NCBI GenBank assembly: GCA_905221605.1
Contig: CAJNDS010000120.1
Location: forward strand, 109,501 to 173,500
Direction of reading: 5' to 3'
From: Symbiodinium natans
Taxonomy: Eukaryota > Sar > Dinophyceae > Suessiales > Symbiodiniaceae
DNA: 64,000 bases
Part shown: positions 10,472 to 21,999 of the stretch, in pieces
Numbering within the stretch: position 1 is the stretch's first letter
Layout of the letters: the number at the start of each line of letters is the position of its first letter
The notes under the pieces: generated by a model
Told to the model about the DNA's origin: nothing
Database searches by the model: none
What the model saw: the letters and a program-made list of their open reading frames with translations, nothing else
Program-made: the position numbers and the translations under genes

Positions 10472-13400
10472 CTGACTTGGAATGATTTGGAGATAGTTGG
10501 AGCAGTTGCATTGTCTTACATTCTACTGTGCTTAGCCGAGAGAGGCGTTGCCAGGCCATATTTTTGTGTCGAATCATTCTGCGCTGCCGGCTCGGGTGCA
10601 GAACTCGCAGCCATACACAGCCTGATTGTGTGCCAGGAAGGTCACCCGGATGCTGGGAGTCTTCCTGGGGGCATGCTTCTCTACATGTGGTGGGACGGGG
10701 CTTCAAGGTGGAATGAACCACATAACACAACATAATACAACCGGCTCTGCACACAAAGCCATGCACCCTCCCGACTCGACAATCGTCGGGACCCATTTCT
10801 CTTCTTCACTTCTGCTTCACAGAACCGAATGGAGAACTGCTTTAGAACTGCTTTGGCAAGGAGTCCGACACATGGCCGTGCAACGGCAGTACCGCTGTGC
10901 CGCGCGTTGCTCGACGAGGATCCGGTGAGTCGTGACCTGGGGCGAGTAGGAGTTTGTGTCCGGAACTCTGCAGCAGGCTGGACTCACCAAACGACCTTCT
11001 ATTGCATGTTGCTGACATCTTCGTATCGCATGGAGCCTACGGCACAAGGAAATTTCCAAAGCGTTCCCCTGTCTCCAATGCAAAGTCGGAGGAACGATGA
11101 ACTCCGTGAGCAGCTCGTCTAGTTGGCAGCAACAGCAACACTCACAACCTGAGCAGTTCTAATGAAATACACTGCTTTCACTGCCGCAGTGCTTCAGCAG
11201 AACGATATGCGGGTCACAAGGGGGATTTTTGCAAACCTCAGTCTCCCACCACAGTTGCATCCGCGCCCGCAAAAGAGGTCTTTGCATCTGGATGGCCTTT
11301 GCATAACATGCAGCTCAAGCTGGTTTACGACTGATGAGCACGAATGAGCACGATCAACTGAGAGGGTCAGATTGACAACCTGCACAGAATTCCCAGCATG
11401 CCATCAGCCTGCCTTGTCACCAGCTTTCGGCCGTACACGTTCAGTTCTCCTGCGCGCGGTACCCCTTCCTACAAACCCTTAAGACCTCAAACCCAGCAAT
11501 CCCTCGACTGAATACTCACACCAGCAGGAGAAATAAAACATGCCAGCAACGCTTGAACATAACGAGTCATGCGTTTCCAAGCATGAGGCGATATGATGTT
11601 TTTTAAGGGGGCTTTTCGCAGATTTGGGATTTGGGTATTCAGCACTCCCAGGACTGGTCGCACAGAGCTCCTTTGATTCGCTTGCAATAGCGATCCAGGA
11701 TGCCTAAGCTCGGCTTGCTCTCATGGTGCCCAGCATGTAATAACAAACGTGAGCACAATGTTAGCTACGTTGTGCAGTCGAGTTCAGCGATTTTGGGGGA
11801 GGATCAGGGGACTGAGGACACTGGCTCTGGATGGTTCACTGGCAGTCTTCGTCGCGAGCTGCTCTTGGCATTGCCCATCATCGGCGGCGGCGGAGTGTGA
11901 GGACAGCATACACGCGAGCCTCATCGGTGCAACACAAGACACGACAAGCTGGACAAAAAGACTCCTCAGTGAATGGCGAAGAAGCAGCACTAACAATCTA
12001 CTCGGCCTGGGGGGTCGTCTGGATCCTTCTCACCTGCCACCTTCTCGTTGTACATGAGGCACTTGCCCATCCTGCCCCAGCAGCAAGTACTCGATAGGGA
12101 GCGTCTGCTCAGGTACTGGCATGTGGAAGTCAGGCGTGATGTGCTTGACATGGCAGAACATGGCGAGCAAAGTATGAAGGTGAGAGCACAAGCACTGGCA
12201 TCAAGAAGCAGTCTTTGGGTTCAGCGTGGCGAGGGGCGTCAGGTAGCAAACCTGCCAGCAGGTCGCCGAACACATGCAGCTGCTAGAACAAAACACCCAT
12301 GCCTCGTGACATCTTGTGGATATTATGGACGACTGAAGCAAGCGGCAAGAGGCAGGCCAAGGCCAACGAAAGCAACGAGGGTTCATCTTATCACGCTTCA
12401 ACTGATTCCCTTGACACTGCTTGTTACTAACGGTTCCCAGGAAGACTTATCGCATGGCTTCTTCCGCACAGCCTCCCCTCAACCCTTTTTGATCTATTCG
12501 GCAGAGGACCCGGCCAATTCGCATAAACTAGCGACTGCCAGGCTTTCTACTCTGCTTTACCCGGGGGGCAGGAAGGCGGTGGCGGGGGTCACTGCCAGTG
12601 TGAACACCGTGAACGCCCATTACACCGAAATACACCGAAGGAAACCCCTTCGAAAGGCTGGCCTGACACCTCCGGAGTCAAGACAAGTTCTGTCGCAGTA
12701 CCAATTCCGCACTACTCCGCCAGCGACGGTGGCGGCATGTGGCCTGTGAGATGTAGTTCATCAAGTTGTACGTGTCTCCTCTCTCGCGCCACATCCTTGA
12801 CGGCGGCTGTTCATCCATCGAGCATGTGGTCATTGCAACACACCTCGAAACTAGAACAATGACCATGCTGGCAACTGCTGGCCAGTGTCTTGAAGATCCC
12901 GACGGGACCCTGTGCGAGAATTTGCCCGCGGCGGCTGATTGGCATCTTCAGCAGTGCGCAGAGGACCTTTCCTGAGCACAAACAAATCTGCACGCATGGC
13001 CCCTCCGAAGGCGCGCAAACGTTTCTCTTTCTTTCTTTCTCTCTCTCTCTCTCTCCATCTGACTCTCTCTCTCTCATTCAAGCAGTTCGCTCCCTCCACT
13101 AACCCCTGTTTCGAATAGCCAAGCTTCGAATGAAAGGTACCTCAGCTTCTTCGCGGTCTCGGGCCTACCCTTTGCCCTTAGCTTTTAGTGAACAATGGAG
13201 CTCGACTCAAGCAAGGCTCGGCTGACTCCATTTGAAGCTGGCCATAGAAGATCCCACAGTTGTGAACCTAGTGCGGCAAGGCTTTCCGGGCATTGCGCAG
13301 CTAACTCATCATGATCTATGACAACCTAAAGTGTCATTGGCGGCTTGCACCGATGTACAAGCAACATGCATTGGGCTGCAAACTGGACTTCAACATCTTG

Positions 13401-14437
13401 TTGAACGGGAGTGGGAAGGCAGGCCCACTGATCCGATTTGCAGCTCAGTGAAAGGAGAGCGCTTGAACCTTGAGCGGGTGGCCTAGGACGGCGTGTCATT
13501 TCGTCCAACACCCAGGGGTTTCAACGGGGGCCTTCCAGTGGATGTTTGGGTGGAGTTGACATATCGCAGCCACCAGTGACAGAAACTACAGTGACACAAC
13601 TGTGACACAGCTCTGTTGGTTGTCTCTTGTGTTGCTGGGTGTTCTTGAGTTGACGTTTGTTCTGTGGTTGATTGGCCGCGGTCTCCTTCTCCAGCGCCGT
13701 CTTGACTGACCAGACAAGCGCAGGTTAAATGGAGCAGAAGACGGCTAGCTCTCTTGCAAAGGCACCAGCACGTCGAGCTTGATGAGAGGCTCTGTGTACC
13801 TTATGCTTCCGAACACATTGTTGTGCAAGATACTCGTGTGCTAACTTCCCAACTCTGCAACAAGAACAGTAGCACGATGTACAAGAATGCACAATGCACA
13901 GCAGTACTAACGCTTCGTGCATTTGTGGCTGGTAGCCCCTGCAACATCTTGCCCACGACTCGAATGTTCGGCCCGAGGGGCCCCATGAGGCCCAGAAACC
14001 GCGGGGTTTTCGTCACTTGGAAGATGCGGCGCGTGGTCAACCTGAGACCATCTAGCATCCACAGCGACGACTTGCCCAATCACTGAACTCACAACACAGA
14101 CGCGGGCCGCGGGTCCCCGCTTGAGTAGATAGTTACCAAACAATACAAGGCATCACGCAATCCGCGAAGACAGACTACAATAGCAGGAGCGTTTCGCTAC
14201 CAGACCAATCCAAGCCAGCTCAAGGCAAGCTGCACTATGCCTGCTTGTGGCCGCCGTTTCAGCACAAAGAACTCGATCTGGACAAGGAAAATGCTGATTG
14301 GCTACTTGCGGCGGGCAAATCTCACATCATGCTGCGAGAAATACACATCACCCCATTGTGGACGCTGACCGAGACCACCCCACAGCAATCATCCGCTACT
14401 TAACTTGCAACTCCCGAAGACATGTAGAAGCCTGCGC
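10472..14437. other. Unique sequence without a resolved gene
   Basis: Mixed-composition DNA. A pyrimidine microsatellite lies at 13021-13077. Open frames up to about 230 codons exist (12048-12749 plus) but none shows a recognisable domain or consistent codon pattern. The composition and the alternative frames make them unsafe to call. Confidence 0.35.
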
Positions 14438-14731
14438 GAGGCCGATTTCGACACATCAAAGAGATAATCTGGGGAGTGCCGTTTCCCAGTGTGGACGTCG
14501 ATGGATGTGTCGTGTTTTGGGCTGAGGGGCTAGGGATTATTAAGGCCAACATACAAAAGAGCATGTAGATGCAGTGTAAATGACGACGAGGCCTACTTCA
14601 ACACATCAGGAGACATTCTCTGGGGAATGCAGTTCCCCAACGTGGACGCCGATCCATAACAACGAGGCCGACTTCGACACAGCAGGGGATAAACTCTGGG
14701 GATGCAGTTCGCCAATGTGGACGCCGGTTGA
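14438..14731 (+). repeat. Three degenerate copies of a ~70-bp repeat
   Basis: Copies lie at about 14438-14504, 14588-14655 and 14664-14731. Each begins GAGGCC(G/T)A(C/T)TTC and ends GTGGACG(C/T)CG. The middle copy reads in one frame as EAYFNTSGDILWGMQFPNVD. The other two share EADFDT but break frame later. Spacing is about 150 and 76 bp, so a lost copy between the first and second is likely. This could be a decayed coding repeat or a plain minisatellite. Confidence 0.6.
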
Positions 14732-14775
14732 TGCGCAAAAAAAACCGAGCGATGTGGTACCGAACACGCTGAGCG

Positions 14776-14804
14776 CACACGCACACGCACACGCACGCAC
14801 ACGC

Positions 14805-14843
<39 letters not shown>

Positions 14844-14861
14844 CACACACGCACACCCACA

Positions 14862-14892
<31 letters not shown>

Positions 14893-15310
14893 CTACACAC
14901 CTACACACCTACACACCTACACACCTACACACCTACACACCTACACAGCTACACAGCTACACAGCTACACAGCTACACAGCTACACAGCTACCCAGCTAC
15001 ACACCTACACACCTAAGCACACGCACACGCACGCACGTACGCAAGCACGAACGCGCACACGCACGCGCAAACGCACACACACACACACAGAGACACAGAG
15101 ACACAGAGACACAGAGACACAGAGACACAGAGACACACAGACACCAGACACCCAGACACCCAGACACACAGAGACACAGAGACACAGACAGAGCCACACG
15201 CACACTCACACCCCTCACACCCCTACACCCACAACCCTCACACCCCTTACACCCGTACACCCACTCACCCACACCCCCACGCCTCCGAACACACTCACAC
15301 CACACCCACG
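14776..15310 (+). repeat. Compound AC-rich microsatellite/minisatellite block
   Basis: Successive blocks: (CACACG)n and (CA)n at 14776-14890; an 8-bp unit CACACCTA at 14889-14945; a related 8-bp unit CACAGCTA at 14945-15000; CACACG again at 15013-15075; GAGACACA at 15090-15180; and CACCC-rich repeats to 15310. Units change by single substitutions, showing stepwise evolution. The 313-codon frame across it is His-Thr repeat translation, not a gene. Confidence 0.93.
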
Positions 15311-16317
15311 CACGCGTGTGCGCGTGCGCAGACGGACACTGCCACAGCAAACAAAGATCGAAAACGCAGGAGCCGGATCGGAAAACATGAAAGACCAGAT
15401 TGGAAAACGCAGGATCACAACAATGCAGGATCAGACGGATCAGCAAGAGGGCACCATCAGAAGACAGGCTTCTGTCCGCACGTTCGCAGGCTGGGTGCAG
15501 GGTGTGGCGTTAGCGGTTTAGGAAAAGCTTAAGCTACGAAACCCATGATCCCCAAACGGGGCTTCGGCCGTTGGTTCAGTTGCTCCGGAAATCGGGCTCA
15601 GTTGCCATTTCTGTGGCAGTAAGATTAGTAAGATTGGTTGAAATTCACGACTGCTTGTTTTCAGGCATCCTGAGCAGTTGCCCTAAATCCCAAACGAAAC
15701 ACATGCGCATGTGAGCCCCAAACATGTCTCATGCACGTCATGTCATGTCATGTCATGGCTGCTATCACTCGAACAGCGGCCTTGAATGTTCATGATGCCC
15801 CAAACCCTTCGCTAATGTGCAGTGCAGAGGCAGAGTACGAAGTACAAGGTAAGCGGAAACCATGCTGCCCAGCAACCACATGAACCCCACAGGGTGAAGG
15901 GCACTCGTCACTTCGTTCTACAGTTTCAAACCGTCCTCGTACATCCGTGTGCATCTACGATTTATGTTGGATGCCCTTTGGCAAAATCGGTTTTCTTTGC
16001 TCTCCTTTTCTGGACCAGATGCAATGAATTTGGCCCTATAGATGCTGTGAGCAGCTCTTAGGAACAGTTTCAAGTGTCTTGTCTGGGTACACTTATCGAC
16101 ATGTGCCAACCTGGCCGAGGTCTTTTCTTTAGTGCCCATGTAGGAAAAGCCTGTGTCTGTCTGCCTTGACCCGAATTGTGGCGCAAAGAGATGCAAGCTT
16201 GTCTTCGTCGTGCCTGTTTTCTTACCAGGGCCCTGGTGTTTTCCTATCCTCACCATGGCGTTGGCCTTTTCCGAATGTATGCGCGGACACCTGTCGCGTG
16301 AGCGCACGTACGAGCGG

Positions 16318-16429
16318 ACGCACGCAGACACACAGACACACAGACACACAGACACGGAGGCATAGTAGAGACACGGAGACTCAGAGACTCAGACACAGAA
16401 ACACAGAGACAGACAGACAGGCCAGGCAG

Positions 16430-16460
<31 letters not shown>

Positions 16461-16467
16461 CCCATAG

Positions 16468-16503
<36 letters not shown>

Positions 16504-16512
16504 GCATATGCA
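16318..16512 (+). repeat. Second AC-rich compound microsatellite
   Basis: ACACAGAC-type octamers, then CAGAGACT and GACAGACAGGC units, (AC)n at 16432-16457, and a hexamer TATACA repeat at 16466-16508. The plan resembles the 14.8-15.3 kb block but ends in the AT-rich hexamer. Confidence 0.9.
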
Positions 16513-16962
16513 CACAAACGAACGATCCATGTCCATGAGATGCCGCCCAGGCTCATATTTCCAGCAGAACAGCATACCCAGGATTGCTTCGGCGGCGCAC
16601 TGCATTTTGCCCTTCTTGAAAGCCTGGGCATGGGCTTCACATCCAATGCTTTATGTGTGAGGTCGCTAGAAAGGTCGGGAGAGGGTCACGAATTATGCTT
16701 CCTTGCCCTGACGTGCTGCTTGCATCTCCAGTGGCTGTCACAAGGGGTCCCACGATGAAGAAGAGTACTCCGACGGCTATGATGATCTTTTGGTTTCCTT
16801 GCTTATAAACGCAAGCAGGCGCTGACAAAAAAGGAACCTGGAGACAGAAGGATGGCTGCAAGCGTATGGCTCCGGGCTGCTGCGTCCTTCGTGCGAGCAG
16901 GGCTCGTGTGAGTCGTGGTGGAACCGTCCAAGCATTGACGACCTCTTACAAACTGCACGTGT

Positions 16963-17006
16963 TCGCGCGCGCGCGCGCGCGCTCGCGCGGGTGTGTGTGT
17001 GTGTGT
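16963..17006. repeat. Alternating CG/TG tract, Z-DNA-prone
   Basis: A run of (CG)n broken once by TC, followed by (GT)n, forms about 40 bases of nearly unbroken alternating purine-pyrimidine. This is the classical sequence requirement for left-handed Z-DNA under negative supercoiling. Nothing else in the window has a comparable CG alternation. Confidence 0.85.
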
Positions 17007-18280
17007 CAGGGGCATGAGACCATGAGGCACATCTGCATGTTCTTGTCCACTTCCTTGTAATCAAGATTGGATGGGACTGAACAAGCTTGGTGTGAGACTG
17101 GCCGAGTTTCGGAGGGCGCTTGGATCTTCTTGGGTACTTTGTGACGTTGTGCATCTCACCGCGCCTCCTCGCCCTCCAGTAAGCCCAGAAGCTCCCTGTG
17201 GACGTTGAAGCGCCGTGTCTTGGCAGCAACACCACCAGACAAAGCAACAGCATGTATGTGCGCATTTAGAGTTTGCCTAAGCCAACGAGCACGTGCTCAC
17301 CTCTCAGCCTGCTCATGTCTCCGTGGCTGTCTCGATTACTGCTGGCTGAAGCGCTGCTGTGGCATCGAAAAGGTTGTAGTGATCCCAGGTTTTGGCATTG
17401 TCCACGAACCTTCACGCAGGAGCACATCTAGACGATTCTTCCTCACCGCTTGCCGCTGAATCCCAGGTCACGCCTAGCAATTGCAGCCAAACTGCTGAAA
17501 TGGGTCTGGAAGCTTCTTGGTGTCCAACCTGAGCTCAGGCGCTCCAGGTAATTGCAGCTGTTGCTCCAAAAGCCAAACGCCGCACTGGTAACAAACTGGT
17601 GTCAGCTTGGCGGCAGCCCCTTTTGCGTCAGTTTCCGGATGCCCTGCACAGGGCTGCTCACTTAGACTTGATTCCGCTCCACCGCACGAATCTCTACGGA
17701 AGAACACGCCTGCTCTTGATACTCCATGTGTTTCGGCACACCGCAGTAGTGGTAGCGGAAGAAGAACGTCCGACCAATCCTGACACAATGACTATAATGG
17801 GCTGAAAATGGCTGAAACAACGAGCCCCCTTCTTTCCCGGCCCGAAGCGAAGAAAGGCTAAGTAGTTGCAACATGCCAAAGGCGCATTCCAAGGCAGGAG
17901 ACTTCCGTCTGGTGCAGGTCAACTGACTTCCGCTGTGTTGGGTCAGCCTGGCAGGAACCCACGTGCGCTTGCTTAATACCTGGGAGTTGGGGAGGTTGGG
18001 CCGTCGAGTCCCTTCAGCAAGTTGCAAGCATGATCAGACCTCGAAGTGGACATCGATCATGGGACAGTTCCTGAAACGGCTTGGCTTCAGGGAAGCTGGC
18101 GACTGGCATCGAGCTGTGTTTTCGGGACAGTTTCTGAGACTGCGACTCGATGACGGAAGTGGGTGGGAAAGTTCGCTGGACAACAGAAAACACAGAAGCA
18201 GTCATTGCTGGCGAAAGCCCCGCAACACGAGATCCGTGATCACCTTCCTGCCATGCTCAGTTGCTCCAGGGTGTAGCGCG
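17007..18280. other. Unique sequence with weak minus-strand exon signals
   Basis: Around 17478-17590 on the minus strand two frames look coding. One reads PGAPELRLDTKKLPDPFQQF; the other reads AAFGFWSNSCNYLERLSS between an acceptor (TTGTTACCAG) and a donor (CTCAG|GTTGGA). I could not choose between them or link them to other exons. No domain is recognised. Confidence 0.2.
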
Positions 18281-18299
18281 CCGAGTTTTGGGGCTGCTT

Positions 18300-18422
18300 T
18301 GCAGCTTAGATTTTGGATATTTCCCCCAATAAGGGGTGCCCTTAATATACCCCAAAATAGAACCCTTATTGTAGGAACCCCCCAAGCAGGGTACCCTCAT
18401 TTTCGGAAACCCCCCCCCCCCC
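18300..18422. repeat. Short dispersed repeat ending in TTTTCGGAAACCCCC
   Basis: It shares its right end (TTTTCGGAAACCCCC, 18400-18413) with the element at 18953-19057, and carries the same internal style of short A-rich and C-rich steps (CCCAATAAGGGG, CCCCAAAATAG, CCCTTATTGTAGG). The end runs into a C17 homopolymer. The matching left terminal repeat is not clear, so it may be a truncated copy. Confidence 0.5.
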
Positions 18423-18787
18423 CCATTTGGGAGAGGTTTTAGGGCTTTGGGACTTTGGGACCTTCACGGTCTGCAGCTCAGTTGCTCCAGGGCATTCCCC
18501 ATCATCGAGGCGAGGAGTGCACTGAAGTAGCTCGCGATCTGGGGAGGCGTCCAGTTTCCACTGAGTAGAGTTTATTCTTATTTACTGCATGTTGTATTGC
18601 GGTATATTGTGGTACTATTTCGGGGATCATGTGTTGCAAGGGGACTCCTTGCAAAGAGGTATCCCGAGAAAGGGAACCGAAGTTTTGGAGATGTCTGGGA
18701 CTTTGGGCTGAATCCAAGGCTCGATCAGCAAGAAGATCTCTATTAGCTCGACCACATTCCTCGGCAAAGCCAAGTTGGAGTCTTTTG

Positions 18788-18806
18788 TTTGGGGGGGGGG
18801 GGGGGT
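18788..18806 (+). repeat. Poly-G tract
   Basis: A run of about 15 consecutive G, followed within 40 bases by GGGGGGGCCGGGGGG. Together with the C17 run near 18415 these are strong candidates for G-quadruplex structure and for sequencing or assembly length error. Confidence 0.8.
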
Positions 18807-18952
18807 TGGTCTGCTAAATTCATGTATACTGTTCTTGGGGGGGCCGGGGGGTGGAAAGGGTTCGTTTATGAGAGGCCCTATGATGAAATGATAATGCCAA
18901 TACGGCTCAGGTTGGCCCCTTCAAACTCTCGCAGTGGATGCTAGGCATTTGT

Positions 18953-19057
18953 GGGGGTTTACCAAAAATAGGGGACCGCTCATATATCCCCGCAAAATCC
19001 TGAGGTACGCTGAGAATAAGGATCCCAATAAGGTACCCCCTACTTTCGGAAACCCCC
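18953..19057. mobile_element. MITE-like element with ~25-bp terminal inverted repeats
   Basis: The left end GGGGGTTTACCAAAAATAGG pairs with the reverse complement of the right end, GGGGGTTTCCGAAAGTAGGG, with a few mismatches. The element is about 105 bp and has no coding capacity for a transposase. Related ends occur at 18400-18413 and 21392-21408. The translation GVSENRGT of such ends is one I associate, from memory only, with predicted proteins of Symbiodiniaceae. Confidence 0.65.
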
Positions 19058-19203
19058 TTGTTTCAACTGCACCACGGGCCAAGAATCTGGATATCTGTGA
19101 AGTAAAAGAGGGTCATGCAGCGAACGCATCCGTGGCAGCTGTACATCTTGGCCTGTCTGTTCAGAAAAAGGAGCTCAACCACATGACGCCAGAGCACTTT
19201 CAC

Positions 19204-19232
19204 ACATTCATTCACACACACACACACACACA
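19204..19232 (+). repeat. (CA)n microsatellite
   Basis: A short uninterrupted CA repeat between TTCATT and CGAACACAAATAATAG. It does not belong to a larger array. Confidence 0.85.
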
Positions 19233-19724
19233 CGAACACAAATAATAGTGGTAGTTGGCCCTCAATTGGAGACCATTGACTTGCATTCATGGGTAGCCCT
19301 ACTACCCCCCGCTATACTACCCCCCTTTCTCGGTTCCCCCCCCCCATATTTAAGGCTTCTACAGGTGGCCAGGAACCGACTGCGCCTGCCAAGTGATGTC
19401 CAAGTTTTTTTCCTTGACCTGCAGCCAGGGCTTCTCGATTCGAGTGTCATGATCTGTCATGATAGCCATGGTCGCACCTGCTCCAGATAGTAGCTGGCGT
19501 GATGTTTGCCGAGCCAATTTGAAACCATGCCATTAACAGTAGCCTCAGGGCCACTTCAGATGGACAACAGCTTGGTGTCTGTGCAACATCTCTCTGCCAC
19601 TGCTCACGGTCCATGGTCTGTGAGACCTTGCAGAGAAAGGAGTTGCGGCTTTGTTGCAGCACAACCTCCCGTTAACTACCCACAGACCCTCGAGTCGCAC
19701 ACATCTGGAGCATTTCAAAAGTCC

Positions 19725-20235
19725 AGATCTGGTCGAGAATTGCCTGAGGGCCAAGTGGCGTTAGGTGCCTCGATGAGCTCGTCGTGCATGGCTTTGCAGG
19801 ATGTTTCCGCCACATTCATGATGATCTTCTTGGCAGCCCCCACCGTCTCAACGCCTCAGCCATATTTAGCCATCAGTGTGACGGCATTTTGCCAGCAAGT
19901 GCTTCTGGCCGAGTCGCCCAGCCACTTGGCGACTTCCTGCATTAAAATCAGTGTCTGCTACACAATCGGGCTCGGAAATCGGGACATGCGCCATCTGTGA
20001 GGTGCAAGGAGCCTTGATTGGCACATCCGCCTTCACCGCCTCGCGTGCCAAGTCCTCTGCAACCATAAGCCTGATGGTCAAAAAGAGTGGGCTTCCGTGA
20101 GACATGAATACCTGTATGCACCTGTGGTCTCTTCATGTCTCTGCTCTTCATCTTGCGCTCCTGAAAACGAGCCAAGCGACTTCTGAGAGACGATGTAGTG
20201 TGCAAACCAAGGAGCCCTTGCAACCTCAACCAAAA
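19725..20235 (-). pseudogene. Multi-exon gene fragment with an in-frame TGA
   Basis: Three coding-like minus-strand stretches follow one another. About 20120-20235 encodes APWFAHYIVSQKSLGSF and SGAQDEEQRHEETT, ending at ACAG|GTGCAT. A second starts after the acceptor GGTTGCAG (DLAREAVKADVPIKAPC). A third starts at 19936 after a strong acceptor, TGATTTTAATGCAG. It reads EVAKWLGDSARSTCWQ and NAVTLMAKYG, meets TGA at 19858-19856, and continues in the same frame as GVETVGAAKKIIMNVAETSC and KAMHDELIEAPNATWPSG. No intron can be placed tightly around the TGA. It may be a nonsense mutation, a sequencing error, a recoded UGA, or a sign that the true exon begins at the AG just after the TGA. The family is not recognised. 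I list it as a possible pseudogene. Confidence 0.4.
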
Positions 20236-21391
20236 GCAGAATCGGCAGCCGTCACGATGAGGGACGTGGTGCACAAGAGTACAGAACTAAAAGGCTTAGC
20301 GTGACGGAGTGGTCTTTGCAGATATGCGGGTGCAGGTGGTCACTGACTCTCAGTACTCTGTAGATTCTGGGAATCTCGTGCTCGGCTTCCGAACCCACTT
20401 GAGTCTACCCGGGTCTACCCCCACAACTGCACCAAGAGACGCCAGCACAGTGACCCTGCTGAATGCAGGGAGCCAACACCACCCCTGTGGGACAGTTCTG
20501 GATGTTCATCAACCTCAAGGCTGAGAGCAGCATGAGCAGATGCTGAAGCGGATGGCGCGCTTCCGTAACGCGGCTAGCAGCCAGTGCGGCCAGGCAGCAG
20601 GTTATAGAGATTCACGCCGAAGAAGAACAGTCCCAAAGCACCTACAAGAAGCTGGAGCTAAGTTTGGATCAGCTAGTATCCGCCTACCAATGCAGGACCT
20701 TCTGTGAAGTCTAGCCCCTGGGAGTGCAAGATTACCCTGAAAACATGCTGAGCCGAGACACCAAGGAAGCTGTTCATGAGGCCCAAGATGAGCTGGAGCA
20801 AGCCTCTCCACATCTCAACACTGCGACCATTCGGGAAACCTGTCCTTCTGATCATGGGCGAACCTTGCAACATGCGACTCTTCAGGTTCGCTCAGCCTGC
20901 AGTCTCATCCGGCCCCGATGGTGTCCCGCCGCTGCCTGGGTAGCCTGTGCAGGGCGACTCGCAGCATTCGCCAACCGGGCCAACCAGCTGCCACCCTCAT
21001 GGAACATGGAGCGCAAGCGCCTCCGTTGTCGTACTCTGCGGGAAGTCTGGGTAAGGGCTCGAGGCATTTGAGGAAGTGCCACCCTTTTCCTGGCAGGCAA
21101 CTTCAATGAAGCTTCATTTCTCACAAAACGTCGCTGATACGGAACAAGCCTAGTTCCCAGAAGATGTGGCTCAATGGATATGGCCCAAAGAAGATGCGCA
21201 TCCTTGGCATGCGATTTAGGGTTCAGGGTTTAGGATTCTTCCGGGTTGCTCAACATCGAGGCTGTGAGTTCTGCTGGTACCAAAGAGGGGCAAGCCGCGA
21301 ATCAACCAAAGATGGCCAGCCATTTAGGGGAAACAGGGTGTGATCGGCAAACACAAGCAAGATGCGGAGTCTGTTCCGTCGGCCCTGATAT

Positions 21392-21493
21392 GGGGGTTTC
21401 CGAAAACAGGGGTACCCTTTTTGGGGTGTCCCTGAAGGGGATTCTATACTACTAGTATTTAGGGGTATAAAAGGGCCAAGGGGTACCCAAACC
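21392..21493. mobile_element. MITE-like repeat, divergent copy
   Basis: It starts GGGGGTTTCCGAAAACAGGG, matching the end motif of the element at 18953-19057. Inside are paired motifs GGGGTACCC and GGGGTGTCCC. The right end GGGGTACCCAAACCC is only partly complementary to the left, so the terminal repeats have decayed. It recurs at 33648-33749 as part of the large duplicate. Confidence 0.5.
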
Positions 21494-21860
21494 CAGAAGC
21501 TTCGCTGCGCCGGCTTTCATGACTAGATGGGAGAACACAACAGCGACAGGGACAGAAGCTCCAAGCCCCCGTTATCCAGTAGTGCATATGGTCCAGTTAC
21601 AGTGGTCTGCACAGAAAATTTGGGACTGCACGAGTTACAAGGTGAAGCGACCCGAATTCGACCATGAACCTGAGCTTAAGTCCGGCGTCACCATTGGTTT
21701 CCTATGTCCCAAGATGAAAGCTGCATGCCATGGCTCCCGCCCACGCGCCGGGGTTTTGACCAGGGCGTGCTCTTGGTGCCACTGCGGAAGTACTGAGCAC
21801 AACCTTGTACGTTCGTGATTCCTCGTGATTGTCAGATAACTTGCGCTCGCAAGCAGTCAG

Positions 21861-21870
21861 AATCAGAGAG

Positions 21871-21920
<50 letters not shown>

Positions 21921-21955
21921 GGAGAGAGGGAGAGAGAGAGTGGGAGAGAGGCATG
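21861..21955 (+). repeat. (GA)n microsatellite
   Basis: A long GAGAGA tract with interspersed GGGAGA units lies just downstream of the 3' end of the minus-strand membrane-protein gene. Reading frames across it (RERERE, or SLSLSL on the other strand) are not genes. The same tract is at 34117-34211 in copy B. Confidence 0.9.
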
Positions 21956-21999
21956 GAGAGATGCACTGCCATCTGGGTCCAACACACGCATTGTCAGAT

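Noticed and set aside
14580-15521. 313-codon plus-strand ORF of His-Thr repeats
   Set aside because: It is a direct translation of the AC-rich microsatellite; the opposite strand gives equally open Cys-Val frames.
17474-17790. Photolyase-like C-terminus suggested by KKLPDPFQQF
   Set aside because: Only a few residues resemble that family, a competing frame is equally good, and no FAD-binding motif is nearby.
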